DNA of 64,000 nucleotides from Paramecium octaurelia (lineage: Eukaryota > Ciliophora > Oligohymenophorea > Peniculida > Parameciidae): the NCBI GenBank assembly GCA_905182995.1, contig CAJJDP010000005.1, positions 310,001 to 374,000 of the forward strand, in the 5' to 3' direction. Both the position numbers and the translations under genes were made by a program. The notes below the pieces were generated by a model. It worked only from the letters and a program-made list of their open reading frames with translations. It was not told where the DNA came from and made no database searches. Positions 1-13,009 of the stretch are shown here, piece after piece; the first letter of the stretch is position 1, and the number at the start of each line of letters is the position of its first letter.

Positions 1-884
1 ATCTCTTCTTAAACCTTTTATTAAGTAATCTTCTTCTGCATAGCCTTCTATTATTCTTCGACTTGCAATTATTTGATTTGTTTAAGCATGACCTAACCTT
101 CTCTTTCTTATTCTTCTTTATCTTTCAAACGAATGAGTTCTCTTTCCTTTATTTATTCAATTATAATATCGTGACCATGTTTTTACTCGACTTTTCTTTA
201 TTTATCTTTTTCTTCATGGTATTTAATAGATTTGAGCCTTTCAATTTCCATCATCAAATCCTTACGTTTCTCTTATACTTTATATTATTCATGAAGCTCT
301 TTCTTCTCATGTAATTGCTTATCTCGAACAGTTACACATTTTGCATACATAACCATTTTGTTCATTTCCTTTACATCATCCATCTATTCATTCATGATCT
401 CTGCTGCCTAACAAAGAATTAAAACCATAATCTACCCTTGCAAGAAGTGAATCTTTGACCACCTTATCTTCTTCTTACTGAGTTGAAAGAGGCACTTACT
501 TTTTCTTTTCTTCCTCCATTTGTAACATTTTTTACTTTTTAGCCTTTGCTGCAGCCATCTACTTCTCTTTTTATTCCTCAAGCAATTTTTTTTAGTATAA
601 TTATTCTTCTTTGGTCGTTATGATAGCATTATTCTGAAAATATATAAAATACAAGTAATACCTTCATTCTTTGTAATTCAGCTTCCCCTATGAGGACAAC
701 TTCCGGATTAGACACATCTCCATTCCTAACATTTTTTGCAACTGATTATATCTATTCCTCGGTTCTGGGCTTAACTAAATTTAAATTGATAATATTACTT
801 TATATTTCCTCAACAACTGGAGGCTTCTTAATCTTCCCACTGAGTTTGCTATTCTAAGAAATAATAATATCAATGATATACCAT
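1..884 (-). CDS. CFAP45: Cilia- and flagella-associated protein 45, 3' end beyond the window
   Basis: In the ciliate code this strand encodes a charged coiled-coil protein whose central part follows the CFAP45 (CCDC19) pattern, with segments such as EIMNEQMDDVKEMNKMV, YAKCVTVRDKQL and EGQVMLKQIKQLQ. CFAP45 is a microtubule inner protein of ciliary doublets (family knowledge). The ATG at 882-884 is followed at once by an intron at 854-881. Further 28-nt introns lie at 634-661 and near 410, the latter placed by the reading frame. About 265 N-terminal residues are seen and the C-terminus runs off the left edge. Expected location is the axoneme. Family assignment is fairly sure, and the exon structure is inferred from frame continuity and GT..AG ends. 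Confidence 0.85.
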
Positions 885-1859
885 TATTTTCAAAAATAGT
901 TAATATAATATAATAATTATATAAATCGAATTCAAGTGATTAGATTTGTTTTTATTATTTTTTTTCTCTTTCACCTCTTATTCACATTCTTTTCATTCAA
1001 ATTTGGCTACTTACACATTAAGAACCATTCAAATGAGATTATGGGCATCAAATAAATTATTCAATAACTAGAATATATATCCAAAAATTCCATTTATCAA
1101 GTGATAAGATAGAATTCTCCTATAACTTTTGAATATCCAAATTAATCTATATGCCCTTTTTAATTTAACATAGTTTTCATACATATATATGTTTTATTTT
1201 ATACTAATTCCTTGAAAGTCATATGATTTTATGTTTAATTACATGCTTATCAGTAATTAATACTCTTCTATGTCTAAAATTATCTGTAGATATTTTATGA
1301 CGATGAGTTAGTTTTTCAAATTCCATAAATTTCCTACCCTTCATTTTCAACTATATTAAATTAAATTGATCTACTTTATTTTCATACTGTATCCCATCCA
1401 ATTAATCAGTACAAATAAATACCAAAAAGCCTACTGGTATATGTTAATGATTATTGATTTTTATGATCATTGCTACTTACAACTGGACAATTTTTATGTC
1501 ATCTTGTCATCAAAGCAGAAATGATACTGTGAATTACAGGATTGTCACTCCAGGATGTTAATGAATATGATGAAACTTATATTAGAAAACTTTTTGTAGA
1601 ATTGTTGTCTACATGATATTTCAAATTCTTATTCACAATAGTTTATTAATTCATAGGTGTATATCAATATTTAAATATTTTATTTTATTATATTTCTTTG
1701 TTGATAAAGTTAACATACATATTTTTTTAGTTTTCTTTCCGTACATTCCTTTTTATTCTCTTTATATCCTTCCCTTTGCTCACCTTAGATAAAGAAACTT
1801 TGTTTGAAATAATTTTGTATTTTTAATCTCCTTCTTTGTTCATGAATTAATAATTAATA
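885..1859. other. Long intergenic stretch with a possible gene remnant
   Basis: This is nearly 1 kb without a complete gene, long for such compact DNA. It is AT-rich with many stops in every frame. One plus-strand patch at about 1455-1620 reads like protein (TTGQFLCHLVIKAEMIL, a TGA, then SLQDVNEYDETYIRKLF) but has stops around it and no start or family match I recognise. It may be a decayed gene, or chance. The divergent promoters of CFAP45 and the disulfide isomerase gene must lie here. Confidence 0.4.
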
Positions 1860-3378
1860 ATGAAATTAAGCCTAATATTCTGTTTCATTGCTTTAATCTT
1901 AGCATAAGAGCCGACAGAAGCACCAGTATAAGAGGAGAATCCATAACCTGTTGAGACACCATAGCCAGTGGTTTAGCCAATAGCTGCTTTGCCCAATAAC
2001 ATTGACGCCTTGATATCAGGCCATCCTTTAATTTTAATTGAATTTTATGCATCTTGGTGTGCTCCATGCAAGCAGTTTGCTCCTGAATATCAACAACTTA
2101 CCGAAAAAGCTTCTAAGCACTCTATTGCTTGTGCTGCTTACGATTCACAGAGAGACCCAGATAGATATGCTCTTGAAAAATTCAAAATCTCATCTTTCCC
2201 CACTTTCATCTTTTTCATTGATGGTAAGCCTTTTCAATTCACTGGGTAAAGAAGTGCTGATTCCATACTTTAATGGATGTTATAGGTATATAAATATAAA
2301 CTATATTATTTTAGTTGGTCAATGGGCCAAATCCCACCGAAATCTTGACACAAGATCAATTTAATCAATTTTTGAATGACAATGATGTAGTACTCTTCTA
2401 TTAAGGATCAGAAAACAATATCAACGATCCTAATTATTGGACCTTCTTCGAGATGAGTAAGACAAATTCAGATGCCGCATTTGCCTTCTCATATCTGTTC
2501 CCTATTGGTAAACCAGGAAGATTGTATTATTATTCAAAAGAAATCTCAGAGAAAAAGCAATTCAATCAAGCATTCACAAAACAAAATATTGAAAGATTTT
2601 TATTACAAAATTAATTGCCTGATGTACCATAATTAAATGAGTAATCAGAAAAACTAGTTTATTCTGGAGCTACTCCTGCCTTTATTTTATTCAGCAGTTT
2701 AGATGAGCAATCCATCAAAGCTGAAAAAGCATTCCTTGAAACAGCCTAGTTGTTTAAGAAGACATATCAATTTTCATTCACCAAAATTACAGATGAAAAA
2801 TTTTTCGATTAATTGAATTAACTTGGTGCAGATGACAATGTGTTCCCTAAGATCATAGCTTGGAATTAAGGATTAAAATACAAATACAATGGACCCGATT
2901 TTACAGTCAAAGGAATCAAGAACTTCATCTTTGATTTCAGATAAGGCAAAATTGAAAAATTCATCAAATCTGAACCTATACCTGATTACACTTAAGAGAA
3001 AACTTATGTTAAGGTATCATATTATATTTATTATCCACTTAGAAAGTTGTGGCATTGAATTATGAGGAAGAAGTTATCAAAAGCAAGAAGGATGTTTTAC
3101 TTGAATTCTATGCTACATGGTGTGGACATTGCAAACAATTTAAACCACTCTATGATTAAATAGCTTATGAATTGAGAGATAATCCTAACATCGTTGTGGC
3201 TCAAATAAATGCTCCTGACAATGAAATTTCTGATGTTTATCAACCTCATTCATATCCTGATGTTGTGTTGTTTAGAGCTGCAGATAAACAAAGAAAGGCT
3301 ATTCCTTGGAAAGGAGAAAGTAGAACTGTTGAATCAGTTTTAGAGTTTGTTAGAAATAATACAATTGTTACAAAATGA
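1860..3378 (+). CDS. Protein disulfide isomerase with two thioredoxin domains
   Basis: The spliced frame gives 486 residues. It starts with a signal peptide (MKLSLIFCFIALILAQ), then a Gln/Pro/Val-rich linker. A first thioredoxin domain has the active site WCAPC, there is a redox-inactive middle part, and a C-terminal thioredoxin domain has the PDI-type site WCGHC. It should oxidise or isomerise disulfides in the secretory pathway. Introns at 2286-2314 and 3014-3042 (29 nt each) keep the frame. The first site, CAPC, differs from the usual CGHC, so the two domains may differ in redox potential. The C-terminus ends in TIVTK with no KDEL-like retrieval signal. It may therefore be secreted or stored, or retained by another route. 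Confidence 0.88.
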
Positions 3379-3400
3379 AAAATCAATATTAAAAATATTT

Positions 3401-5386
3401 ATGATAATTTTAAGAACATTATTGAAATAGAGATTTTCTACTCAAACTAGTTTTATAAATTTCTCAATTCGCGATGGTTTTGAGAATGAATCAGAGGATG
3501 ACATAGATATTATCGATTCTCCAAAGGAGGAAATCAAAGTTGTATAAAATGAATAAGAATTGATGGCACTCATTAGCTAACATGTAGATCCTAAAACCTT
3601 GATAGATATATTTAACAAGAATAAATATATATTTAGCTTATAACATTCATTACTAACAATTCGCATCATCGCTCATTTCTTGAGTTCTGTAAAATATTAT
3701 GAAAATGAACCTATTTTTCGCCAAGGAATCGGAGAAATATCAAAACTATTAAATAACTAACTTGAATAACTTACACCAATTGATTTGCTTGAATTACTTT
3801 GCTTCAAATCTAAATATTAGGTCAAAGGTCAATCATCATTACTCCAAAATGTGGATGATAAAATATTAGCAAATACTCTTAATTAGACATTAAAAAATTG
3901 TTCTGATTTCAGTATTAGACATTACATTAATATTTGGTATGATTCCTAAGTCTTAAACATGTTTTTGCCATCAATTCAATAACTGGTGGAAGATCGACTA
4001 TAGGCTGAACCTCTTTCCTCAATGGAAGTGATTCTTTTAATAAGATGTGAAATGATGAAATCCTAAAAAAAGAAATATGTAAATTCCAATTTAGTTGAAT
4101 TCTGTATTTCTCATTATGACGCTAATTCACTCTATTACGATTTCTAGCAAGTTACTTCATTTTACATTATGTTACTTAAAATGAAATATTAATATTTGAA
4201 CCCTTACCTAGGGTCACATCCTATTCTTATCAAAATGAGGTAATTCTTAATCGATAGCCTCAACGTAATGGACGAACATACTATCTTATCAATCATAGGT
4301 AACTACCAATTTTTGCCTGCTGGAGTTACTCCAGTATTAGAAATCAAAATTAAGGAATTTTTGTTTAAACAATTAAGTTTGAGACCTTAAAAAATATCCT
4401 TACATTTTATTTAATTATTTTTGATTAATTTAGAACCAATTTGTACGACTTAAGAGGTTGAAAAATTAATTGATGAAATTATCTAAAGGCTATTATTAGA
4501 AATTCATCAGCATTCGCTCCATTAAGCTAATAAAGTGTCTCAAATGTTTTTAAATTTAAGCAAATTACCATTAACAGTTAACTCTAGATAAAAATTGACT
4601 ACCTTTTCAGATTATGTAAGATAGGTCTTTAAATTTTCCTTTCCCGAAAATGGTCTTCTATATTTAAGATTTCTATGTGGATAAGAAGTTGATTCCCTTG
4701 TAACTGAAGAGAATGCGTTTACTCGTCCTCTCCACTCATATGCGGTAACCAAGAATGAAAAACTTAAACTCAAATTGAGTGGTTACTTAAATAAAAAAAT
4801 TAAAGATAATCCAATAAAAATGATAAATGAAATGTTAAGTTTCCAATATTAAGATTCACAAATCTTCAAAGATTTGCTTCCCATTATTATAATAGAGTTT
4901 ATGAAAAAGATTCATTATTAAGAAAGGTACTTGCCAAGTTTATTTAAATTATTGAATGATGTTAAATCTTTAAATCTTCTAAAGGATTGTCTTTCCTACA
5001 AAAAATCAGATATTTATCGTTTAGCAAATAGGCATAACTTAACAGATTTATAAGCTTAGATCTTTGGTGGTCGACTATTATAATAAGTAGAAAGATATCA
5101 TAGACATGGTGTCTTAAATCTTATTCTGAATTCGAATCTCGCTATACAGATTGGAAAAAAGAATCCTGAGTATTTAGCTTCTATAATGAGTATTATAAAG
5201 TAGTAAAAGGATGGGATTGAAACATATTCATTTTGTAAGTACTTAAAAGATAACAATGTGGATTACAGATTAGTATTAAAAAATTCGTAACGCAGAGCTA
5301 GATTAGAAAAAATAGTAGATCTATATAATTCTGAAAAATGTGTAGAGAAGAAAATGATATTATTATACATAATTTTTTTTAACTGA
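3401..5386 (+). CDS. Probable mitochondrial protein of unknown function
   Basis: A single uninterrupted exon of 661 residues starts 22 bases after the PDI stop. The N-terminus is basic and hydroxylated (MIILRTLLKQRFSTQTSF), as in a mitochondrial targeting peptide. The rest is a helical, leucine-rich protein of repeated amphipathic helices. This resembles the general look of RNA-binding helical-repeat proteins such as FASTK/RAP or octotricopeptide families, but I see no diagnostic motif. Function is unassigned. The same-strand, close spacing to PDI is typical of this genome and does not imply an operon. Confidence 0.7.
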
Positions 5387-5395
5387 AATAAATAA

Positions 5396-6171
5396 ATGTA
5401 TTCCTAATTGAAAAAGAATAAGTCTCCAGATGTTCACCCGTTGATTTCTAAAGGTTAATTTTCAAATGACCAAAAATTTTACTAAGAGTTAACCCAAAAA
5501 TTATGGGAATCTCATCCTACAGACGAAAATTTAGAAACATCTGTAGAAGTACCGTAGATGCAAACGAAACGAGCATAACCATATTTAACCGAAGAAAATA
5601 ACTTGACTCTAGAAAATCGTAAACTTAAGGAAACAATAATCTAGATGAAATTGGAAATGTATATTGTACAAATTTATTTAGGAAGTCTAAATTAGAGGCT
5701 GATCTATTGAAACAAAAAAATGAATTCTAAACTATATTACAAGAGTATGTAGCCTTCATAGATAAGATTTTGTAGGATAAAAAGGATCTATAGTTATAAT
5801 TAGCATAATGTTAAAGGTAAGAAGTTCAAGAAAATTAAAATGAATTGATTGAGCAACTTCACTTTTTGCAGGAAGAAAATTATAAATCACTCCAACAATC
5901 AGAAGAATTTAGCAATAAATTAGTTTAAATAGAGACTCTCTTATTAAATTTAGAGGAAGAGAAGAAATCCGCTTATGATAAGATTGAATACCTAAAACTT
6001 TAAAATCAACAGCTAAAATAACATTATGAAGAGAAGCTATAGAATTTGAAATAGTAACATTTCGCTGATATTACAAAATTTGAATCTATAGTGGAAGAAG
6101 CATTAAATAAAAAGGACTTTAAGATATAGAAATTAAAGGAGCAATTAAGTTATTACACTGATCAATTTTGA
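5396..6171 (+). CDS. Coiled-coil protein, unknown
   Basis: This encodes 250 residues with one 23-nt intron at 5659-5681. After about 60 polar residues the protein is nearly all heptad-like Glu/Lys/Gln/Leu sequence from roughly residue 75 to the end, predicting a long coiled coil. There is no signal peptide, membrane segment or catalytic motif. It begins only 10 bases after the upstream stop. Function is unknown; cytoskeletal or basal-body roles are common for such proteins in ciliates, but that is inference. Confidence 0.7.
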
Positions 6172-6197
6172 ATTAAATGTATAATTTTAATTATATT

Positions 6198-7273
6198 TCA
6201 ACCATTGTATTATTTTTCAAATTCTAAATGCTTCTCAAATATGTCAATAATTCCTTACATATTTTCAGTGTCTTCTGTGTTGTGTTTGATAAACCGTTTA
6301 TTTTTATTGAAACTTTAGAGAGTTTTATTTTTATGTTTGATATTCTCATCGATTTTTTCGACGATAATTGAATTAGATAATTAATTGAGATAATTTTAGT
6401 CTTTGTTATAATATTTATCTGTATCCAATCCTTGCATTTTAGAAATTGTGGGCAATCTAACAGTTTTAATGAGATCAGTGAACCCACTTCTATTGGTGGG
6501 AGTGATTTGTTGTCTGGATCTTTGTTCCTTCAATAATTTGAGTTATTCAGAATCCAAAGCATAGTTTTTGACTTCTCTGAATTCTTTTGGTCTAGTTCTC
6601 ATATTTAATGGTCCATAGACATTAAGCAAATCATTTTTCTCAACAAAGTCTGTGAAAAGCTCTTATTTTAAAAGATTAAGGAGTACCTCTTTTTTTATTG
6701 AATAATTTATCTTGGATGGATTTATAAGCACTTTCAAAAGTAAAGACTTAGCCATTGTCATCATTGAATGGTTTTTATACAATTTTAACTTAATTTGTAA
6801 TCGTACTTAATGTTGACATTAATTTTATACTCTGTTATTTTATTAGTAATGTAACCTGTAGGTTTTCGATTCGTGAATCTCTAATCAGAAATATTATAAA
6901 ATTCATAATTATTGAGAGTGCTTCCCTTGAGAGAGTCTAACTTGCTTAATGGAGGCACTTTAGTCTTTATATAAGGATTGTCGTAACTTTCTCGACAGAC
7001 TAAAGAGTTCGATAATTTAAAATAGGAAGGAGCCTCGTGAGAATTCCCGTAAGCAAATTATGGAAACACCTAATTATGGATAGTTATGAGGTTTACCTTT
7101 TTCCCCTTGAGAATTTTGGTTGGTTCCAATTATTAATATGTTTGGGAATATGAAGATCTTAGATATTAAGGCAATTCTTCACTTTCAGCATTCCCTTTAC
7201 CACTCTTAGAAATAATAAATCAGTATGTTACTTTTGTGTTGATTTTATCTAATTCTTCTTTGCCAGTGAGCAT
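6198..7273 (-). CDS. Hypothetical protein, basic and polar
   Basis: This encodes 332 residues with introns at 7205-7231 (27 nt), 6806-6830 (25 nt) and 6662-6686 (25 nt). Each is needed to avoid a TGA or keep the frame, and the spliced length is a multiple of three. The protein is rich in Asn, Lys, Tyr and Ser, with motifs such as RPKEFREVKNYALDSEQLK and a helical C-terminus. I recognise no domain. It converges on the coiled-coil gene with 26 bases between stops, and its start lies 32 bases from the stop of the tRNA synthetase gene. Confidence 0.65.
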
Positions 7274-7304
7274 TTTAATAATTATTTTTTTATTTTATTA
7301 TATC

Positions 7305-8566
7305 TCAATTATTCTTTTTAGGTGGATAGTTGCTTAAGGGTCTCAATTCCATGAATTTTTACACAATTTCGTCTGTGACAAGAGCTCTTCTCTATTGGTG
7401 TTCTGTTACTATTTTAGTAATCACATTAATCAATTCCTTCTTGACTTCACTTGTCATCATGACACCCTTTCCATATTGAACTCTGATTTCTTCAAGACGA
7501 GCATCATCTTCAAGGAAGAATCTCAAATAATGATATGGGACATCAACAGTAAGATCAGCACCTTTTTCTTGATGTTCCTTTTTGGTCATACCACCACCAG
7601 ACAAAGCATGCTTTTTGATCTAAAATCAATTAATTAATTATTAACCTTCTCTTCAATCTCTTTAGCAGTATCTGTTAAAAATATAGCTGATGTTGGATCT
7701 GTAGTTCCCATTTTGGTACCAAATCCGTGAAGACCTGGCAAAAATTGGGAATGAATGCATCCAGTTTTAGGAACCTTAAGTTTATAACACACATCTCTTG
7801 TCATTCTGAAGTAAGGGTCTTGGTCAATACCTTGTGGGACTAAACACATCACTTCATCCTTTCCAAAGATATGTTTAAATGATGAGGATAAGGATGGAGC
7901 TGCTTAAACTGCTGGATAGGCTACTTTGCCACAATTATCAGATTCATTCAAACCAAATATTCCTCTCAATTATGAATAGGTTATGGCATGTTGGAATTTA
8001 CAAATGTTATGATACATGTGGCCTGCATATTAGGAACTTAAGAAAATGAATGTTTTGTTAACATCGAATCCACATGCTATAATGTCTTTAGCATTTTCAT
8101 ATCCATATCGTTGATATTCTTCCAATGTTGTTTCACTCTTATGGAAGAACTTCTCATCATCTGACAATTCAATCACTACTGGCACATCGAAAGCTTCCTA
8201 TAAATATTTAGTAAATATGAATGGCATCAAATGACCCACGTGCATTGATTCTCCAGATGGTCCTCTACCTGTGTACAAATAGAACCCTTTGCCAGCTTCA
8301 TAGGCATCTAATACCTGGTTTAGGTCTCGATGTGAAAAGAAAATGCCACGTCTTAGATAATGATGAACAGGCTTTTAAGTTAAGGCTTATATGCGGTCAA
8401 GATGAGTTTGCTCGATTCTCTAGCACCCGAAGGATTGGATCAACTTATCGTAGTCAATTTACTTCTTGGAATTGTTCACCACTTCATAAGGATTGATAAT
8501 TAAATCAGGAATCTCATTTTGAGCAATTACTTACTCCTTTTATTGTTCCTATTCGCTTTATTACAT
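7305..8566 (-). CDS. WARS: Tryptophanyl-tRNA synthetase, cytosolic type
   Basis: Spliced length is 411 residues (intron 7620-7645). It charges tRNA(Trp) with tryptophan. Seen directly: [13 protein letters not shown] near residue 101-113, whose HVGH is the class I HIGH motif, then [26 protein letters not shown] and [20 protein letters not shown], all typical of eukaryotic TrpRS. The second signature, usually KMSAS in eukaryotes, reads KMGTTDP here, so two small side-chain positions of the ATP-handling loop differ. The start is the ATG at 8564-8566, giving a Gln/Glu-rich N-terminus with no targeting signal. Family is very sure. Full activity is likely, but the altered loop deserves attention. 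Confidence 0.92.
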
Positions 8567-9193
8567 AATTAATTAACATTTTTATTTGAGGATACTCACC
8601 AGGTTTACAACAAACAATTTAATCTCAAATTCTTTCACATTTTAACAACAATCTTATAATCCACTTTTAAAAACTAATCTAGGAATCAAACCTCAGTAAT
8701 TTTTAAACACTTTTCAATTATAAACCCAATAAACAATGTTATTTAGGATGTTATTGGAATTATGTAGCTAACTTTTGGATTCTCATAAAAAAAACAAAGA
8801 TATTTTTCTTAAATTATAGGGTAGACCAAAATTAAACTTAAAATTATGGTTTTCTTATTCTTACATAATTAGGCTTATCTTCAAGAAATCAAGAGGTTAT
8901 ACGTATAACTTACAATTTTAAGATAAAAATGAGGCAATTTAAGATCTGTTTTTAAAATAGTTGAACAATTGTAAATAATAAATCTCAATAAACCTTTACT
9001 ATCATACTCGTATTCAATATCATTTCATCTTGAGATTTATCTATGGCCCAATATCAAATTATAAATATTTAAACAAGAATGATATTCTTATTAAAAAGAT
9101 ATATCTTTAGAAATAATAAATTCACTTAAAAATAAATGAATATTGTTCTTTAAATTAAATAGTATATTTTCCGTTAAATAATTTATATTCAAA
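8567..9193. other. Intergenic region between divergent genes
   Basis: About 630 bases lie between the starts of the tRNA synthetase and cyclin genes. The sequence is AT-rich with frequent stops on both strands, and I find no open frame with protein-like composition, RNA gene or repeat. It presumably holds both promoters. Confidence 0.5.
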
Positions 9194-10402
9194 ATGAAAG
9201 CACAATAAATCCCAAGACTATTTTGTGTTGCAGACTACTAAAATGAAAATTTTTATTGTGCGCCTAAACATTAAAGAGTTTAGTCATCCTTAGCCATAAG
9301 AGAGAAGACATCAAATTCATTTCATTCTATGATACCTCCTCAAAAACCACAAATGAAATTAAATGATGAATAGAGCTATAGAACAAAAGAAGGGTTTTAA
9401 AGAGTAAAAACAGACTCAAATATGCCTATGCCTTTAAGAAATGGAAGAAATCTGAGTATCACTAGTGGAATCACTTCAATTTTAAGTAATAAAACAATTT
9501 AATTACCCTCAAAAATTGAAAATCCACAAATGGTAAATACATATAAAAATGAAATTGTTACATACATGAAAGATAGAAGTGTAATTAATATTCTTAATTT
9601 AGTGTAAATCTATTTTCAAAATGACCGCTTTCCAATTTTAAACAGAAATTACAGAAAAAATGCGTAGTATTCTACTAGATTGGTTAGTAGATGTACATCA
9701 TAAATTCAAATTAGACCCAGAAACCCTGTTTTTGACAATATCAATAGTTGATAGGTATTTATTACCTAAATTTGAGAGTACTTGAGTTGCATCAGATACC
9801 GAAATCTAAATTTTAACTCTACGGAGTTGCAGCCTTATTTATAGCATCCAAATATGAAGAAGTATACTCTGTACCTCATGTAAGGGATTTAGTATATGTA
9901 TGTGATAATGCATATCCAAAAGAGGAAATCTTGGAAGCAGAGGGAAAAATTATTTCAATACTTTCCTTTGATTTGTTAACGACAAGTCCCTACAGACTAT
10001 TAAATGTATATTAGGAAACAGCTAAGTTAGAATTGAAAAACTTAATGCTTAGTAGGTAAATTTCATTTAAATTCTTTTAGATATCTAATAGAACTCTCCT
10101 TATTGGAATATTCTATGATTCAATATTCAAATAATGTGTTAGCAAGTGCTGCTATTTATCTGGTGAATAAAATTAGAAGAATTCATCCCTCTTGGAGTCA
10201 AGATTAGATGGTTTCAATAACTGGCTTAAATGAAACTGAAATCAGAACATGTGCTAAAGAAATGTGTAATCTTTTACAAGGCCAAGATAAGAAGCAATTT
10301 AATTCGTTAAGAAAAAAGTTCTCCTTACCAAAATATTTGGAGGTTTCAAAAATTAAAATAGAAAAGCGACCATCTTCAAATTTGCAAAACGTGCAATATT
10401 GA
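9194..10402 (+). CDS. B-type mitotic cyclin
   Basis: Three introns (9581-9602, 9755-9776, 10056-10080) leave 379 residues. The cyclin box contains [16 protein letters not shown], the [22 protein letters not shown] stretch (shown here in two overlapping parts: IPKSKFQLYGVAA and [15 protein letters not shown]) and [14 protein letters not shown]-terminal cyclin fold follows. Such proteins activate cyclin-dependent kinases at mitosis. The N-terminal 110 residues are polar, with no clear destruction box (RxxLxxxxN) that I can point to. The second intron ends in GAG, less usual than TAG. Family certain; subtype B-like by the [13 protein letters not shown] motif. Confidence 0.9.
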
Positions 10403-10690
10403 AACAATTTGAGAGAGCAAATTTTGCTTTTGATTTAATTAATTAATATTATAACCTATATTTTTAATTTATTTTATTAAGGTAATAAAATTCTATTGTA
10501 AAATTTCCATGGAATCAAATAAATAAATTGATATCAATTATTGATTTTGATGAATTTATAATTATATAATAAATGAAATCTTGTAATAAGAAAAATATAC
10601 TTGAAGAGATCAGGAATTTATATTTATAAAATAGGAGCTATGAATTATATATATAAAAGGAATTATCTAAATTAATAAAGAATAATATGA

Positions 10691-12964
10691 TCAAATTTTA
10701 TCTGTTCTTTTGTGAATAATTAGTGATTCATGTTGCTTATTTTCTGCGTATAATTAAAAATTATCTCGTGTAATAGGTAGAACAAATTTAATCACAGTGC
10801 CTTAAACTCCAGTGGAGGCAACATAATTAATAATTTCCATAGGTTTTTAAGTATCATATGCCAAACATCTTAATAGTGTTTATGTGGCTGCTAAACCAAA
10901 TCTGCAATCATTCAATCTATTTTTAAGCATTTCTTCTTTTATACCTCCACCATTATCTGAAATTTCGATAATAATCTTATCTTAATCACTGTGTGCTTTA
11001 AAGATGATCATATTTTATTGTTTTAGATCCTATTTCTAGCTCATTTGTTGTTGAGTTTATAGATTTTCATTTTTTTCGTTTTGTATTCCTTAATTATTGA
11101 GTTCAAAGTTTTCTATTGAGTTGTTAATGATATTGATTAAAATTTATTTAATTTTCCACTTATCAGATTAAATGATTACTTAAGTTTAATGATTTACCTC
11201 CTAAGTAATTATGATGTTGTGTTGATTTAAGATAGGATTTTATTAAAAAATATCTTTGACAATATTAAAACTACTTAATATATTAAATTATTCAATATCT
11301 AATTAAGTATGACTAAATAATACAAAGAAATTAAAATTGTTTTGTTTCATCATTATTAGATCGAAATTTAATTTTTCTATTTATTTAAGTATTTCCAAAG
11401 ATTGTTAGTAATATGCAATTTATAATTATTACAAGTTCAAAATCTAACTCTCATGAGGATTACTATGAGTGGATGTGAGTTTTTAATTTGTATTGCATTC
11501 CGGAGTATGAGAGAGAACTGTTTAATAGGGATTACTAATGCCTCCGATATGTCTTTCTGACTTTTTAAATATGGTGTCATTAAATGACAAAGAATAATCG
11601 AATTCTCTTTAAATTAATTTATGATATATACTTTAATTATTATTATAGAGTCTTTTTTAGAACATTAACTGATTTTAGCACTTCTCCTGAATGAGTAGCC
11701 AATCGACCAATATATCTATAAAATGTAGATCTTTATTAATCTAGAATCTCGCTTTTAATTAGCTTGTCAACATTTTTCATTTAAATAATAATGGACTGTT
11801 ATTTTTATGGATTAGTTTTATCATCATCAACTAGAAATATTGATAAACTCAGATTGTAAACAATTTAGTTAAGGCATAGATAACATTACAAGAATGTTTT
11901 ATTATTAGGCGTTTAAATATCCACATTAAGAGGAGAGGGTTACAATCCAGAGAAATCTTGAGATAGATCATTTTGATTTATGTATCTCCTATCAGGGGAT
12001 AGCATAGATTTTTAATCATCTTCAGCTTAATTTACATTCTATCTATCACTAAATTATTTCTATTTTATAATATTTTGGGGAGTTTCTTATAAATAATTTT
12101 TCTCTAACCATTATAAAAAAGTATTATTGTCTTATAATTCAAACTATGCAATAATGGAAGCATTCTAGGATTATCTAACGATTATCATATGATTAAAAAA
12201 TTAACACAAATTAGTTTTGTTTTCTGATAAAAAATTTTATAAAACGAGAGATTGTTCTTTGCTTTCCCAAGTTCGATTAAATTTAAATTTGATGATGTCA
12301 ATTTTACAAATCCAATCATCAGTTATTTAATTAAATTGTTCCCAAATTGATTTCTTTGATTGAGATTGTTAGATTATTGTCTAACACTTTTTCAATTCTG
12401 CTTAAGAATTTCTTTAATTAGTTTTGAAATCCTCCTATTTAGAACCAATAAGTTAAAATTCAAAATTATCCTATAATCCCAAGAGAACTAATAAAATTAT
12501 ATTGGAGATGATTAAAATTATTTGATGATTGCAAGGATTTGTTAAAAAGTTGTAAACTATTAAAACTGATATCAAAATAATTTAAAAAGCATTTCTAGTC
12601 TTCTTATAGTACATCTTTTAATCCTATACAATTAATTTACTTGAGTATATTCCATTTAAAAAACCAAACAAGAAATAAATGAATTCACTGCTGTTTATTC
12701 CGACAAGAGTTATTCTTTTAATAGCCAGAGCCCAATAAAAAAATGGTGATATATCTCCTAAAGGTAATATTGAAGTTTACCCTTATTCCATCCTAATTGT
12801 TGAGTGATATAAATCCAAGAGAAAAAAGTGCCACATAAAATAAATACAATGTCCATTATGATTGAATCTGAGAGATCATTGATGAAACACTCTGCGAGAG
12901 CAAGGAAAATAGAGATTAGAACGTTTAAGCTCATTCCGAAAATTTACATGGTCTTATTCTTCAT
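10691..12964 (-). CDS. Membrane histidine-kinase-like protein
   Basis: The N-terminal 200 residues hold several hydrophobic segments (for example MSLNVLISIFLALAECF and IIMDIVFILCGTFFSWIYI), so it is a multi-span membrane protein. A long cytoplasmic part follows. The C-terminal part carries a GHKL ATPase: N-box IKQILINIINNSIENF, G1-box DNGGGI and a late RFGLAATQTLLR, as in sensor histidine kinases. I could not find a convincing dimerisation H-box, and no receiver domain follows. The middle third was only partly resolved and may contain unlisted introns. The start at 12964 is the first ATG of the membrane segment. Confidence 0.7.
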
Positions 12965-13009
12965 AAGAACACCAATTAATGTATTTATATATATATATAA
13001 TTTATAACA

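Noticed and set aside
1885-2067. Minus-strand 60-residue open frame
   Set aside because: Antisense shadow of the disulfide isomerase signal peptide and linker, created because TAA and TAG are sense codons on the true strand.
8221-8496. Plus-strand 91-residue open frame
   Set aside because: Antisense of the tRNA synthetase active-site region, which has far stronger family support.
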